Source: DASUFE01 sp036274675
GTDB taxonomy: Bacteria; Pseudomonadota; Gammaproteobacteria; HTCC5015
Assembly (NCBI GenBank): GCA_036274675.1
Contig: DASUFE010000122.1
Coordinates: 1 to 64,000 of the forward strand
Length of the DNA: 64,000 nt
Reading direction: 5' to 3'
A model generated the notes under the pieces. That model ran no database searches and was not told where the DNA came from. It saw only the letters and a program-made list of their open reading frames with translations. A program made the position numbers and the translations under genes. Shown in pieces: positions 52,759 through 61,420 of this stretch (position 1 is its first letter; each line of letters opens with the position of its first letter).

Positions 52759-55148
52759 GCGGCGCTTCCGCGCTCAGCCGCGCGCTGCGCCGGCGCCGGA
52801 TTCTGATTCCGGCGCTGGCGCTCGCGGCGGCGGGCGCGTTCCTGTCCTGTCTGCCGCAACCCTTGTTCTCCGACCCGCTGTCCGCCGTATTGTTGGATCG
52901 CGACGGTCAGCTGCTGGGCGCGCGCATCGCGGCCGATCAGCAGTGGCGCTTCCCCGAACTTGAAACCCTGCCGGAGAAGTATCGCGCCGCGCTGCTGGAA
53001 TTCGAAGACAAGCGGTTCTACATGCATCCCGGCGTCGATCCCCTGGCGCTCGCGCGCGCGGCCTGGCTCAACTTCAAGCACAGGCGCACGGTCAGCGGGG
53101 GCAGCACCATCAGCATGCAGGTGATCCGCCTCGCGCGCGAAAACCGCGAGCGCAGCTATCTTGAAAAGCTGATCGAGATCGTGCTGGCCTTGCGGCTCGA
53201 ACTCCGTTACAGCAAGCAGGAGATCCTGGCCCTATACGCCAGCCATGCGCCCTTCGGCGGCAACGTGGTCGGACTGGAGGCGGCGTCCTGGCGCTATTTC
53301 GGCCGCACGCCCGACCGCCTGTCGTGGGCGGAAAGCTGCATGCTGGCCGTGCTCCCCAACAGCCCCGGCCTGATTCACCCCGGGCGCAACCGCGACGCAT
53401 TGCGGGACAAGCGCGACCGTCTGCTACGGCGACTGCACGAACAGGGAAGGCTCGATGCGCTCGAACTCCGATTGGCGCTGGCCGAACCCTTGCCGGCAAG
53501 ACCCGTGACGCTGCCGCGCGCGGCGCCGCATCTCCTGGAAACGCTGCTCGCCCGCAGACCAGCCGGCAGCCTGCGTTTCTCGACCACGCTCGACCGGCGG
53601 CTGCAGCTGGCGGCGCAGGATATCGTCGCCCGCCATGCCCGCGAGCTGGGCGCGCAAGGGATCCACAACGTGGCCGCGCTGGTGATCGATAATGAAACCT
53701 CCGAAGTGCTGGCCTACGTCGGCAACAGTTTCACGGAGATCGCGGATACCGAGGGCATGGCGGTGGATATCGTGCAGCGACCGCGCAGCACCGGCAGCGC
53801 GCTGAAACCCTTTCTGTTCGCCGCGATGCTGCAGGCGGGCGAGATACTGCCCAGGACGCTGGTTCCCGATGTGCCGGCGCAGTATGCCGGCTACATGCCG
53901 GAAAACTACGATCGCCGTTATCGCGGCGCGGTGCCCGCGCAGGTGGCGCTGGCCAAGTCGCTGAATGTGCCGGCCGTATATATGTTGCACCGCTACGGCG
54001 TGGACCGTTTTTACGATTTCCTCCGGCACATGGGCATGAGCACCCTGTTCCGCAAGCCGGACGAATACGGTCTGACGCTGATACTCGGCGGCGCCGAAGG
54101 CAGCCTGTGGGATCTGGCTTCGATGTATTCCAATCTTGCCCTGATTGCGACCTGGCCGGTGGCGTATCCGGCGGCGACATATAAGGAGTTGAAAATCCTG
54201 CGCAATGAAACGGCGGTAACGCAGCGCGCGGTGGAAGTCAGCCCGGCCGTCGCCTGGATGACCATGAATGCCTTGCTCGAGGTCAACCGGCCGGGGATCG
54301 AAAGTTACTGGAGGAACTTCAACAGCTCGCGCAAGATCGCCTGGAAGACGGGTACAAGCTACGGCCTGCGCGACGCCTGGTCCATCGGCATGACGGCGCG
54401 CAATACGGTCGCGGTCTGGGCGGGGAACGCCGACGGCGCAGGCAATCCCGCGCTGACCGGGCTTAACGCCGCCGCGCCGGTCATGTTCGATCTCTTCGAA
54501 CAATTCGAACCCGCGGAATGGTTTGCGCGGCCGGTCTCGCATATGAAGCAGGTGGAAGTCTGCAGGAACGACGGGTTTCTCGCCAACGGCCATTGCGAGA
54601 CGGAAACGATGTGGATTCCCGAGGAAAGCCATTTTCAGCAGGTCAGCACCAACAATATAACCGTGCATCTGGACGCGGCCGGGCGCTGGCGCGTGCACGG
54701 GCGCTGCGAGCAGGTGGACCGCATGCGGCACCGCGACTGGTTCGTACTGCCCGCCGGGCAGGAACACTATTACAAGAGAACGCACGCGGATTATGCGCCG
54801 CTGCCGGACTATCGCTCCGACTGCCGCGCACTGGCGGCCCTCGAAGGCGAAAAGGGACCGATCGATCTGCTGTACCCGAATTCCGGCGCCCGTATCTATA
54901 TTCCGACCGATCTTGCCGGGCGCAGGAGCCGCACCGTATTCGAGGCGGTGCACCGCGATTCAGGCGCCGTACTGTACTGGCATCTCGACGATGCATATCT
55001 CGGTGCGACCAGGACCATTCATCAGCAGGCCCTCGACATGGAGCCGGGCATCCATCGGATCGTGCTCGTCGACCAGGAGGGCAACCGGCTGGCGCGCGTC
55101 TTCGAAGTTCTCGGCAAGACGCCCTCGGGCGCGCCGCCCCAACCGTGA
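52728..55148 (+). CDS. pbpC: Penicillin-binding protein 1C, bifunctional peptidoglycan synthase
   Basis: 806 residues. A short basic N-terminus and one membrane segment (about 24-44) precede the GT51 transglycosylase (EDKRFYMHPGVDPLALARAA, GGSTISMQVIRLARE). The transpeptidase domain has the serine in STGSALKPFLFAA, the SLN triad and WKTGTSYGLRDAW. The C-terminal part (about 700-800) matches the BiPBP_C domain. It polymerises and cross-links peptidoglycan, probably as repair beside the A2M lipoprotein. It overlaps A2M by 31 bp at its start and the M15 peptidase gene by 4 bp at its end. Confidence 0.95.
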   Translation: MDPGGKRRALSGASALSRALRRRRILIPALALAAAGAFLSCLPQPLFSDPLSAVLLDRDGQLLGARIAADQQWRFPELETLPEKYRAALLEFEDKRFYMHPGVDPLALARAAWLNFKHRRTVSGGSTISMQVIRLARENRERSYLEKLIEIVLALRLELRYSKQEILALYASHAPFGGNVVGLEAASWRYFGRTPDRLSWAESCMLAVLPNSPGLIHPGRNRDALRDKRDRLLRRLHEQGRLDALELRLALAEPLPARPVTLPRAAPHLLETLLARRPAGSLRFSTTLDRRLQLAAQDIVARHARELGAQGIHNVAALVIDNETSEVLAYVGNSFTEIADTEGMAVDIVQRPRSTGSALKPFLFAAMLQAGEILPRTLVPDVPAQYAGYMPENYDRRYRGAVPAQVALAKSLNVPAVYMLHRYGVDRFYDFLRHMGMSTLFRKPDEYGLTLILGGAEGSLWDLASMYSNLALIATWPVAYPAATYKELKILRNETAVTQRAVEVSPAVAWMTMNALLEVNRPGIESYWRNFNSSRKIAWKTGTSYGLRDAWSIGMTARNTVAVWAGNADGAGNPALTGLNAAAPVMFDLFEQFEPAEWFARPVSHMKQVEVCRNDGFLANGHCETETMWIPEESHFQQVSTNNITVHLDAAGRWRVHGRCEQVDRMRHRDWFVLPAGQEHYYKRTHADYAPLPDYRSDCRALAALEGEKGPIDLLYPNSGARIYIPTDLAGRRSRTVFEAVHRDSGAVLYWHLDDAYLGATRTIHQQALDMEPGIHRIVLVDQEGNRLARVFEVLGKTPSGAPPQP

Positions 55149-55774
55149 GATACCTGCTGTTCCTGTGCGTGATCATGCTGGGACCCGCGCAGGCGGCGCC
55201 GCAGAAAACCTGCAGCTACCATACCTATAAATGGAATACGCTGACGCGGCGGGCCGTCGCCATGGAACGCGTCGAAAAACCCTATCGCGACTTGCTGCCG
55301 GAGGAAGTGGACCCGCAGACCGGTTGCAGCGTCTGCGAGCAGGATCAGGTTGCGATCCGGCTGGGGAGCCTGCCGGAGTTCAGGGTCTGCCGCGCATTCG
55401 CGGAGGGATTGCGGACGGAGCTTTCGAAGCTGCTCGCCGCCGGCTTTCCTATTTACCGTATAGAAGGATATCGCGCAGGCAGGACACGCGGTCCCGCGGA
55501 TGCCGCCGGCAACCGCACGCAATTCAGCAATCACTCCTACGGCATCGCAATCGATATCAATCCGGAGCATAACGGTCTGTACGAGCACTGCATTTCCTTC
55601 GGGCCGTCGTGCCGCCTGATCCGGGGCGGCCCCTGGGATCCGGCGAAGTACCGGGAATCGCTGACGTCCCAGGGCGAGATTGTCCAGGCCATGCGCCGCC
55701 TGGGCCTGCTCTGGGGCGGCGCAATCGAAGGCCGCCAGAAAGATTTCATGCATTTCTCGCCCGGCGGGTACTGA
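55145..55774 (+). CDS. Exported M15 family (VanY/M15C-like) peptidase
   Basis: 209 residues from a GTG at 55145 that overlaps the pbpC stop in GTGA. Signal peptide RYLLFLCVIMLGPAQAAP. The zinc site is visible: the His and Asp of SNHSYGIAIDINPEHNGLY and the His of DFMHFSPGGY, as in M15C D,D- or L,D-peptidases. Two Cys pairs probably form disulfides. It should cut peptidoglycan stem peptides in the periplasm. Coupling to pbpC suggests matched synthesis and trimming. The much longer upstream frame is a shadow of pbpC. Confidence 0.88.
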   Translation: MRYLLFLCVIMLGPAQAAPQKTCSYHTYKWNTLTRRAVAMERVEKPYRDLLPEEVDPQTGCSVCEQDQVAIRLGSLPEFRVCRAFAEGLRTELSKLLAAGFPIYRIEGYRAGRTRGPADAAGNRTQFSNHSYGIAIDINPEHNGLYEHCISFGPSCRLIRGGPWDPAKYRESLTSQGEIVQAMRRLGLLWGGAIEGRQKDFMHFSPGGY

Positions 55775-55817
55775 CGGAGTTAACATTGAAGCCTGTCGAT
55801 ATTCGAAAGGACGGCTT

Positions 55818-57311
55818 ATGACAGGATTTATTCTCGCGCTGGACCAGGGAACCACCAGTTCGCGCGCCATACTGTTCGACCGCGCGGGCGCGGTCGCGGG
55901 GATTGCGCAACGCGAATTCAAACAACATTATCCGCAGCCGGGTTGGGTGGAACACGATCCCCTGGAAATCTGGAATACGCAGTCCGAAGTGATGCGCCAG
56001 GTCTGCGCGGCGGCGAAAATCCCCGCCTCCGATATCGCCGCGATCGGCATCACCAACCAGCGCGAAACCACCGTGGTGTGGGACCGCAAGTCCGGCGAGC
56101 CCCTGTGCAATGCGATCGTCTGGCAGGACCGCCGCACCGCGGGCTTTATCGACAAGCTGAAAAAGAAAGGTCTCGCCGGATTTTTCCAGCGCAAGACGGG
56201 CTTGGTGCTCGACGCCTATTTCTCCGGCAGCAAACTGGCCTGGATCCTGGACAACGTCAAGGGAGCGCGCAAGCGGGCGGAGAAGGGCGAACTCGCCTTC
56301 GGCACCATCGACAGCTGGCTGGTGTACCAGCTGACCGGCGGACGCGCGCATCTCACCGATGTGTCGAACGCCTCGCGCACGCTGCTGTTCAATATCCACG
56401 ATATGGAGTGGGACGCCGAGATCCTGCGGCGCCTGAATATTCCGGCATCATTGCTGCCCGAGGTGAAATCCTCCTCCGAAATCTATGCCGAGACGGATCC
56501 GCAACTCCTGGGCGCGGCCCTGCCGATCGCCGGCATCGCGGGCGACCAGCAGGCGGCGACCTTCGGGCAGGCCTGCTTCGACAGCGGCCAGGCGAAGAAC
56601 ACCTATGGCACCGGATGTTTCCTGGTGATGAACACCGGGCGCAAGGCGATCACCTCGCGCAATCAACTGCTGACCACGGTGGGCTGGCGGCAGGGGAGCC
56701 AGCTTGCCTACGCCCTCGAAGGCAGCGTCTTCATTGGCGGGGCCGTGGTGCAGTGGCTGCGCGACGGTCTCGGCATCATCAAGTCCTCCGGCGAGGTCGA
56801 GGCCCTGGCGCGCAGCGTGCCGGACAGCGGCGGCGTTTACCTGGTGCCGGCCTTCGCGGGCCTCGGCGCGCCGCACTGGGACCAGTATGCGCGCGGCACG
56901 ATCGTCGGACTCACGCGCGGCAGCACTGCGGCACATATCGCGCGCGCGGCGCTGGACAGCATCGTGTTCCAGGTGGCCGACATCGTACAGGCGATGGGCA
57001 AGGACAGCCGCATCAAGCTGCAGGAATTGCGTGTGGACGGCGGCGCCTCGAACAACGATCTGCTGATGCAGATGCAGGCCGATATCCTCGGCGTGCCCGT
57101 GGTGCGGCCGAAGGTGACCGAAACCACCGCGCTCGGCGCCGCCTATCTGGCAGGGCTTGCCACCGGCTTCTGGCCGGATCGCGATACCATTGCGCAACAG
57201 TGGCAGATCGATCGCCGTTTCGAGCCGCAGATGAACAAGAGCCGGCGCGAGGAACTGCTGGGCGACTGGCGCAAGGCTATCGAGCGCGCCAAAAACTGGG
57301 CGGAGCGTTGA
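55818..57311 (+). CDS. glpK: Glycerol kinase
   Basis: 497 residues from the ATG at 55818 (GAAAGGACGG upstream). GlpK features are FILALDQGTTSSRAILFDRA, GITNQRETTVVWDRKSGEPL, IDSWLVYQLTGG, NTYGTGCFLVMNTG and the FGGY signature LQELRVDGGASNNDLLMQMQ. It phosphorylates glycerol to glycerol-3-phosphate in the cytoplasm. Neither glpF nor glpD is adjacent. It is separated from the PbpC group by 43 bp, so read-through is possible. Confidence 0.96.
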   Translation: MTGFILALDQGTTSSRAILFDRAGAVAGIAQREFKQHYPQPGWVEHDPLEIWNTQSEVMRQVCAAAKIPASDIAAIGITNQRETTVVWDRKSGEPLCNAIVWQDRRTAGFIDKLKKKGLAGFFQRKTGLVLDAYFSGSKLAWILDNVKGARKRAEKGELAFGTIDSWLVYQLTGGRAHLTDVSNASRTLLFNIHDMEWDAEILRRLNIPASLLPEVKSSSEIYAETDPQLLGAALPIAGIAGDQQAATFGQACFDSGQAKNTYGTGCFLVMNTGRKAITSRNQLLTTVGWRQGSQLAYALEGSVFIGGAVVQWLRDGLGIIKSSGEVEALARSVPDSGGVYLVPAFAGLGAPHWDQYARGTIVGLTRGSTAAHIARAALDSIVFQVADIVQAMGKDSRIKLQELRVDGGASNNDLLMQMQADILGVPVVRPKVTETTALGAAYLAGLATGFWPDRDTIAQQWQIDRRFEPQMNKSRREELLGDWRKAIERAKNWAER

Positions 57312-57418
57312 GCCGGACGAAGATCGGGTTTTAATAGAATTAATGAAACAAAATAATGCTTGCGATTTCCGCGCCAGCGGTTCATGGTGATGAAACAATT
57401 AAGACGAAGGGCTAGCCA

Positions 57419-59011
57419 ATGAAAAAATATTTGTTGTTTCTAGGTTATATCGTTTTGATGGGAGATTGTGCCGCTGCGACGGTCCAGAAGCCGGCCGAGC
57501 TTGCTGCTACGCACGGATATGTTTACGTTAACACGCCCAAGGGTGGGACTGTATCTCTTACGATTCAACCGTTGCCGGTAAACCAAGAGGGCAACAAGAA
57601 GAGAAGTAAAAGAGGCAAAAAGCTGGAATTGATCGAGCGAAATGATCCGAATGTAATCTCTTTCGGGAGATGGCTGCCGGAGGGTGAGTATAAAATTTCG
57701 GAATGGAACGGATACGAATTTGGCGACTATCCATCCTTTTCGGTAAAAGCCGGACATTTGACGGATCTTGGAAGCTTGATTCTATTTCTGATCGGTGGTT
57801 ACGAAATTGTTGTGCTTCCAGTGAGGCATCCGGAAACGGCCGGGGATGTATTATTGGCTCTCAACGAGTATAAGCAGTTTCTCGTCTCCCCGGATCCGAT
57901 CGAGTGGAAGCCCCAGGCGCCTCCAAAACCGATCAAGCTTCAAATGCAAAGTACTGGGCTCGGTATTATTGCCGATCTTATATCTCGCCATGAGCGAGAG
58001 GTAAACAAGCCTTCAATCAACAAGCAGTTACGTGAAGCCGCATCAATTCAGGATTTTTTCCAATTAGCCTGTGCGGCCACACCGCCTTTGTCCGACGAGC
58101 CGGCCGTTGATAGTCAGTCGAATCTTTATTATGGAGCCGATTACGGCCAAATTCGCATGAGAAAGTTGACCGCGGAATGGAGTGCGATTGATACGGGCAC
58201 CTTGGGCATGGTTACGGCTGTGGAAGTCGATGGTGAATCTCTGATGGCGGGATTTGACGATGGCGTGATTCGCTCCAGCGCCAATGGTGGAAAGACATGG
58301 AAACAACTCATTTCACTTACTCCCGGCGAACCCGTCGTGGATATCGATCGTGTCAACGATGGCTGGCTTGTCACAACAATGAAAGTGGGGCCGGGCCCTG
58401 GGGTAATGCTGAAAGTGGAAGAAATCAATGTATATCTCGCGGGGAAGTCCGATTTGAGCGATTTGTCGGCTGTTAAGAAAATTGCCATCAAGTCTCCCTA
58501 TTTAGTCGCTTCCCTTTCTGTAAGGGCTCAGGCCTTCAAGAATTTCTACTATATTTCCATCCCGCCGGATTTGCTGAGGTTGGATGTCTCATCCATGGAG
58601 TGGAAGACCGTCAATACCAAGGAGGTGAGTGGGTTCCGCATTTCTCCCCAGTCCGGCACTATTGCCGCCTATCTCGCCAAGGGGATGTTTTCCAAACTAT
58701 ACGTTTCCACTGATCTTGGCGAAAACTGGGATGAATATAAAACCCCTCCATACACCATTCAGGACATATATTTTGAGGATAAAGATAAAGGACGGGCTGT
58801 CCGGATGAGAGCCGATGCATTCAGCGGAACAAACGAGTTACTGGAATACGATTCGGTGAAGAAAGACTGGCGGAAAACGGACGAGGCCCCAACAGGTTGT
58901 CCTCGCGTGCTATGGGGCGTGGATAATACACCCAAGTTTTGCGTTACTTCTGGCGGTAGCATCCTGAGACATGAAAAACCTCAATGGGCCGTGGAGTTTT
59001 CGGCTGAATAG
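57419..59011 (+). CDS. Exported hypothetical protein with BNR/sortilin-like repeats
   Basis: 530 residues. A signal peptide (MKKYLLFLGYIVLMGDCAAA) is followed by a beta-rich N-terminal domain (about 25-130; PKGGTVSLTIQPLP, FGRWLPEGEYKISEWNGYEF). The second half contains BNR-like turns, SSANGGKTWKQL and YVSTDLGENWDEY, so a beta-propeller is likely. Enzymatic residues are not recognised. Codons are clearly richer in A and T at third positions than in glpK or the PbpC group, suggesting a different origin or low expression. It is followed after 18 bp by a DUF5329 gene. Confidence 0.8.
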   Translation: MKKYLLFLGYIVLMGDCAAATVQKPAELAATHGYVYVNTPKGGTVSLTIQPLPVNQEGNKKRSKRGKKLELIERNDPNVISFGRWLPEGEYKISEWNGYEFGDYPSFSVKAGHLTDLGSLILFLIGGYEIVVLPVRHPETAGDVLLALNEYKQFLVSPDPIEWKPQAPPKPIKLQMQSTGLGIIADLISRHEREVNKPSINKQLREAASIQDFFQLACAATPPLSDEPAVDSQSNLYYGADYGQIRMRKLTAEWSAIDTGTLGMVTAVEVDGESLMAGFDDGVIRSSANGGKTWKQLISLTPGEPVVDIDRVNDGWLVTTMKVGPGPGVMLKVEEINVYLAGKSDLSDLSAVKKIAIKSPYLVASLSVRAQAFKNFYYISIPPDLLRLDVSSMEWKTVNTKEVSGFRISPQSGTIAAYLAKGMFSKLYVSTDLGENWDEYKTPPYTIQDIYFEDKDKGRAVRMRADAFSGTNELLEYDSVKKDWRKTDEAPTGCPRVLWGVDNTPKFCVTSGGSILRHEKPQWAVEFSAE

Positions 59012-59029
59012 GCTGATGCGCCGTCGAAA

Positions 59030-59389
59030 ATGCGATACGCAATTGCGATGATATTCGCCCTGGTCACAATAGGGTCTTATGCAGGCGATATGACGGAAAC
59101 TGAAACCAGAAAAATCGATTATCTGATCGCATCGATCGAAACATTACAGAACGCGGAATTCATCCGTAATGGCAAGGCTTACAACGCCCGGGATGCGGCG
59201 GATCATTTGCGCCTCAAACGCAAAAAGGCGGGGTCCCGAATTAAAACGGCCAACGATTTTATCCGTTACTGCGCCACGGCCTCTTCCATGTCCGGCAAGC
59301 CCTATCAGATACGGTTCGAGGACGGCACCCTCGTCTTCACGGGAGAATATCTGCGGCGTAAACTTGCGGAGTTCGAAGCCAAACCATAG
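59030..59389 (+). CDS. DUF5329 (YfeK-like) exported protein, copy 1
   Basis: 119 residues. A signal peptide (to about SYAG) is followed by the family core: TRKIDYLIASIETLQNAEFI, RNGKAYNARDAADHLRLKR, AGSRIKTANDFIRYCATASS, MSGKPYQIRFEDG. The family is small and periplasmic with unknown role; E. coli YfeK is a relative. There are 18 bp after the propeller-like gene and 40 bp before a paralogue, so an operon is likely. Confidence 0.85.
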   Translation: MRYAIAMIFALVTIGSYAGDMTETETRKIDYLIASIETLQNAEFIRNGKAYNARDAADHLRLKRKKAGSRIKTANDFIRYCATASSMSGKPYQIRFEDGTLVFTGEYLRRKLAEFEAKP

Positions 59390-59429
59390 GCGTTGAATGA
59401 ATTGCAGCTGAAGATGCGGGAGGGGGTCT

Positions 59430-59810
59430 ATGAAATGGTTGCTTGTGTTGTTGAGCCTGCTGCCGGCGCTGTCACTTGCGGCGGACCGCGATGCCCTGGA
59501 AAGCCGGAAAATCGATTACCTGATCGAAGCGATCGAACACCTCGATAATGCCCAATTCATCCGCAATGGCAAGGCATTGCATGGCAGGGTCGCGTCGAAT
59601 AACTTCCGGCTTAAGCTGAAAAAGCCGCGCTGCGACGTCAGTACCGCCCAGGATTTTATCCGCATTTGCGCCGCGGCCTCCTGGGCCTCCGGCAGACCCT
59701 ACGAGATCCGCTTTGCGGACGGCACGGTGATGCTCGCCAAGGATTACCTTCGCCAAAAACTCTCGAAGTTCGAAGCCGGCAACGGCGTGGACAGCGCGGA
59801 TAAAACCTAA
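59430..59810 (+). CDS. DUF5329 (YfeK-like) exported protein, copy 2
   Basis: 126 residues with signal peptide MKWLLVLLSLLPALSLAA and the same core: SRKIDYLIEAIEHLDNAQFI, RNGKALHGRVASNNFRLKLK, AQDFIRICAAASWASGRPYE, IRFADG. It is a tandem paralogue of the preceding gene. The H in the AADHLR motif has changed to N (ASNNFR), and two Cys remain. GGGAGGGGG upstream is a strong ribosome-binding site. Confidence 0.85.
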   Translation: MKWLLVLLSLLPALSLAADRDALESRKIDYLIEAIEHLDNAQFIRNGKALHGRVASNNFRLKLKKPRCDVSTAQDFIRICAAASWASGRPYEIRFADGTVMLAKDYLRQKLSKFEAGNGVDSADKT

Positions 59811-59861
59811 CTATACTGTTTTCGAGGCTAAATCTTTTACATCAGATCAAGGAGTGGGAGT

Positions 59862-60224
59862 ATGCGGTTATTTCTAGCGGCATTACCGGGCAGTTTGCTT
59901 GTCCTGGCATTATCGGGATGCGGCCCCAACCCCAACTATTCCGGATCGTGGACTTTTACCTGGGACAACGACAGCGCGAATACCAATGCTGCCGTCTTAA
60001 ACCAGGATGGCGATGCGATTACCGGTAATTATGTAAATGACTCCAAGGAAAATTGTCCGATTACAGGACAACTCGATTCTTCCGGAGCCAAGATGGCTCT
60101 GACCATTACCTGCCCAAAATGGGAAATAAAATCCGATGGTTCCATCGTCAACCCGACCCTGGTAGAGGGCAAATACCTCGCCTACGGCGATTCGAGCGGT
60201 GATTTCAAAATGGCGAAGAACTGA
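59862..60224 (+). CDS. Small hypothetical lipoprotein
   Basis: 120 residues with a clear lipoprotein signal (LLVLALSGCGPNP). The mature part looks like a small beta barrel: NYSGSWTFTWDNDSANTNAA, LNQDGDAITGNYVND, CPITGQLDSSGAKMALTITC. Such lipocalin-like folds often bind small ligands, but none can be named. ATG preceded by AAGGAGTGGGAG. It is last in the probable small-exported-protein group. Confidence 0.78.
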   Translation: MRLFLAALPGSLLVLALSGCGPNPNYSGSWTFTWDNDSANTNAAVLNQDGDAITGNYVNDSKENCPITGQLDSSGAKMALTITCPKWEIKSDGSIVNPTLVEGKYLAYGDSSGDFKMAKN

Positions 60225-60359
60225 CCCGCTGATAAAGTGCGGTTTTCTCGTTATCCCGGGGTAATGTACCTGTGCATCTACCGCGAGTCGCATGGACAGC
60301 GGTAATAAAAGCTCACTATACTTTGGCGGCTTCAAGCACAGACCCTGGGAGTGGCCGGC

Positions 60360-61160
60360 ATGTTTTGGGATTTCAGTGAAAGCATAATAATCCTCGTTAT
60401 CCTTTGCGTATTTCTGATATCAGCTGAGGTCGGAAACCGTTTAGGCAGGCGGCGTCACCGGCATGCGGACGAGGGCGATAAGACCCATATCAGCGCATTG
60501 CAGGCGGCATTGCTTGGGTTGCTTGCCTTCATGGTGGGCTTTAACTTTGCCATGTCCGTGGGGCGCTTCGATACCCGCAAGGGCCTGGTGATCCAGGAAT
60601 CGAACGCGATCAACGCCACCTACCTGCGCGCTCAGCTTCTGCCCGAATCGCAGCGGCCGGAAATTTTCCGTCTGCTGCATACTTACGTCGACACCTGGCG
60701 CGTCGCGCATGACGCCGACGCCGATCCGGCAAGCCTCGACGCCGCCATCGTGGCCACAGTGGAACTCCAGCAGCAGCTGTGGACGGCGGCCGGCGCACTG
60801 GCGGAACAGAATCAGCATTCGCCGCCGACCGCGCTTTTCATGAACTCCCTCAACGACATGATCGACCTGCACGAGAAACGCCTGAGCGCCCTCGAAAACC
60901 ACGTACCCGAAATCCTGTTCTGGCTGGTCTGTATCATTGCCGTCGTCGCCTTCGGCTTCGTCGGCTACCGTTCCGGCCTCGACGGCCGCCGCCGCTTCCT
61001 CTCCACCGCCAGCCTCACCCTCGTCGTTATCCTCGTCCTCGCCGTCATCCTCGACCTCGACCGCCCACGCCATGGTTTTATCAAAATCGAGGGACGGAGC
61101 CTGGTGTCTGTCCAGCAAAGAGTCGATGCGCTGGATCATGTGGCGGCGGCTCATAAATAA
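60360..61160 (+). CDS. DUF4239-like (bestrophin-like) membrane protein
   Basis: 266 residues from ATG at 60360 (a GTG at 60351 is an alternative). Membrane segments at about 8-25, 48-65, 185-205 and 215-235 surround a helical soluble part (about 75-180; RPEIFRLLHTYVDTWRVAHD, NSLNDMIDLHEKRLSALENH). The pattern ISALQAALLGLLAFMVGFNF and RFDTRKGLVIQESNAINATY fits DUF4239, which is distantly related to bestrophin channels. Function is unknown. The stop codon lies inside the stem of the hairpin that follows. Confidence 0.8.
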   Translation: MFWDFSESIIILVILCVFLISAEVGNRLGRRRHRHADEGDKTHISALQAALLGLLAFMVGFNFAMSVGRFDTRKGLVIQESNAINATYLRAQLLPESQRPEIFRLLHTYVDTWRVAHDADADPASLDAAIVATVELQQQLWTAAGALAEQNQHSPPTALFMNSLNDMIDLHEKRLSALENHVPEILFWLVCIIAVVAFGFVGYRSGLDGRRRFLSTASLTLVVILVLAVILDLDRPRHGFIKIEGRSLVSVQQRVDALDHVAAAHK

Positions 61161-61178
61161 AGGGCGAGCCCCTTTATT
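61156..61178 (+). terminator. Hairpin at the end of the DUF4239-like gene
   Basis: AATAAAGGG (61156-61164) and CCCTTTATT (61170-61178) form a perfect 9-bp stem containing the stop codon. A loose TCCCTTTT follows, so termination is plausible. Confidence 0.55.
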
Positions 61179-61207
61179 AATCCCTTTTCAATAAAAACAA
61201 ATTCTTT

Positions 61208-61264
61208 CCGCCCGCTGCTTCGCAGCTTGCGGCGGGTAACTTTTTGTCCTGCGCGACAAAAAGT
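61208..61264. repeat. Extragenic palindrome GTAACTTTTTGTC...GACAAAAAGTCACC
   Basis: ACTTTTTGTC (61239-61248) pairs with GACAAAAAGT (61255-61264). The preceding CCGCCCGCTGC-TTC-GCAGCTTGCGGCGGG forms another hairpin. Sequences of this type are dispersed repeats in proteobacterial intergenic DNA (general knowledge). It sits between convergent genes. Confidence 0.6.
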
Positions 61265-61329
61265 CACCAAAAAACGCGCTTCCCCGTGTGGGGGGCGGAA
61301 CCCCGCTAAAAATCCTAAGATTTGTTCTC

Positions 61330-61415
61330 CCTCACCCTGATCCTCTCCCGAAGGGGACGGGGGATATACATCCCCCTGTCCTTCGGACATCCCCCTTCGA
61401 AACGAAGGGGACGAT
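61330..61415. repeat. Extragenic repeat of the ccctcaccctgatcctctccc type
   Basis: A C-rich run (CCCTCACCCTGATCCTCTCC) followed by nested short palindromes: GGGGGAT/ATCCCCC and GTCCTTCGGAC. This is a widespread intergenic repeat style. With the palindrome at 61208 it fills the gap between the DUF4239-like and ferritin-like genes. Confidence 0.5.
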
Positions 61416-61420
61416 ATTTT

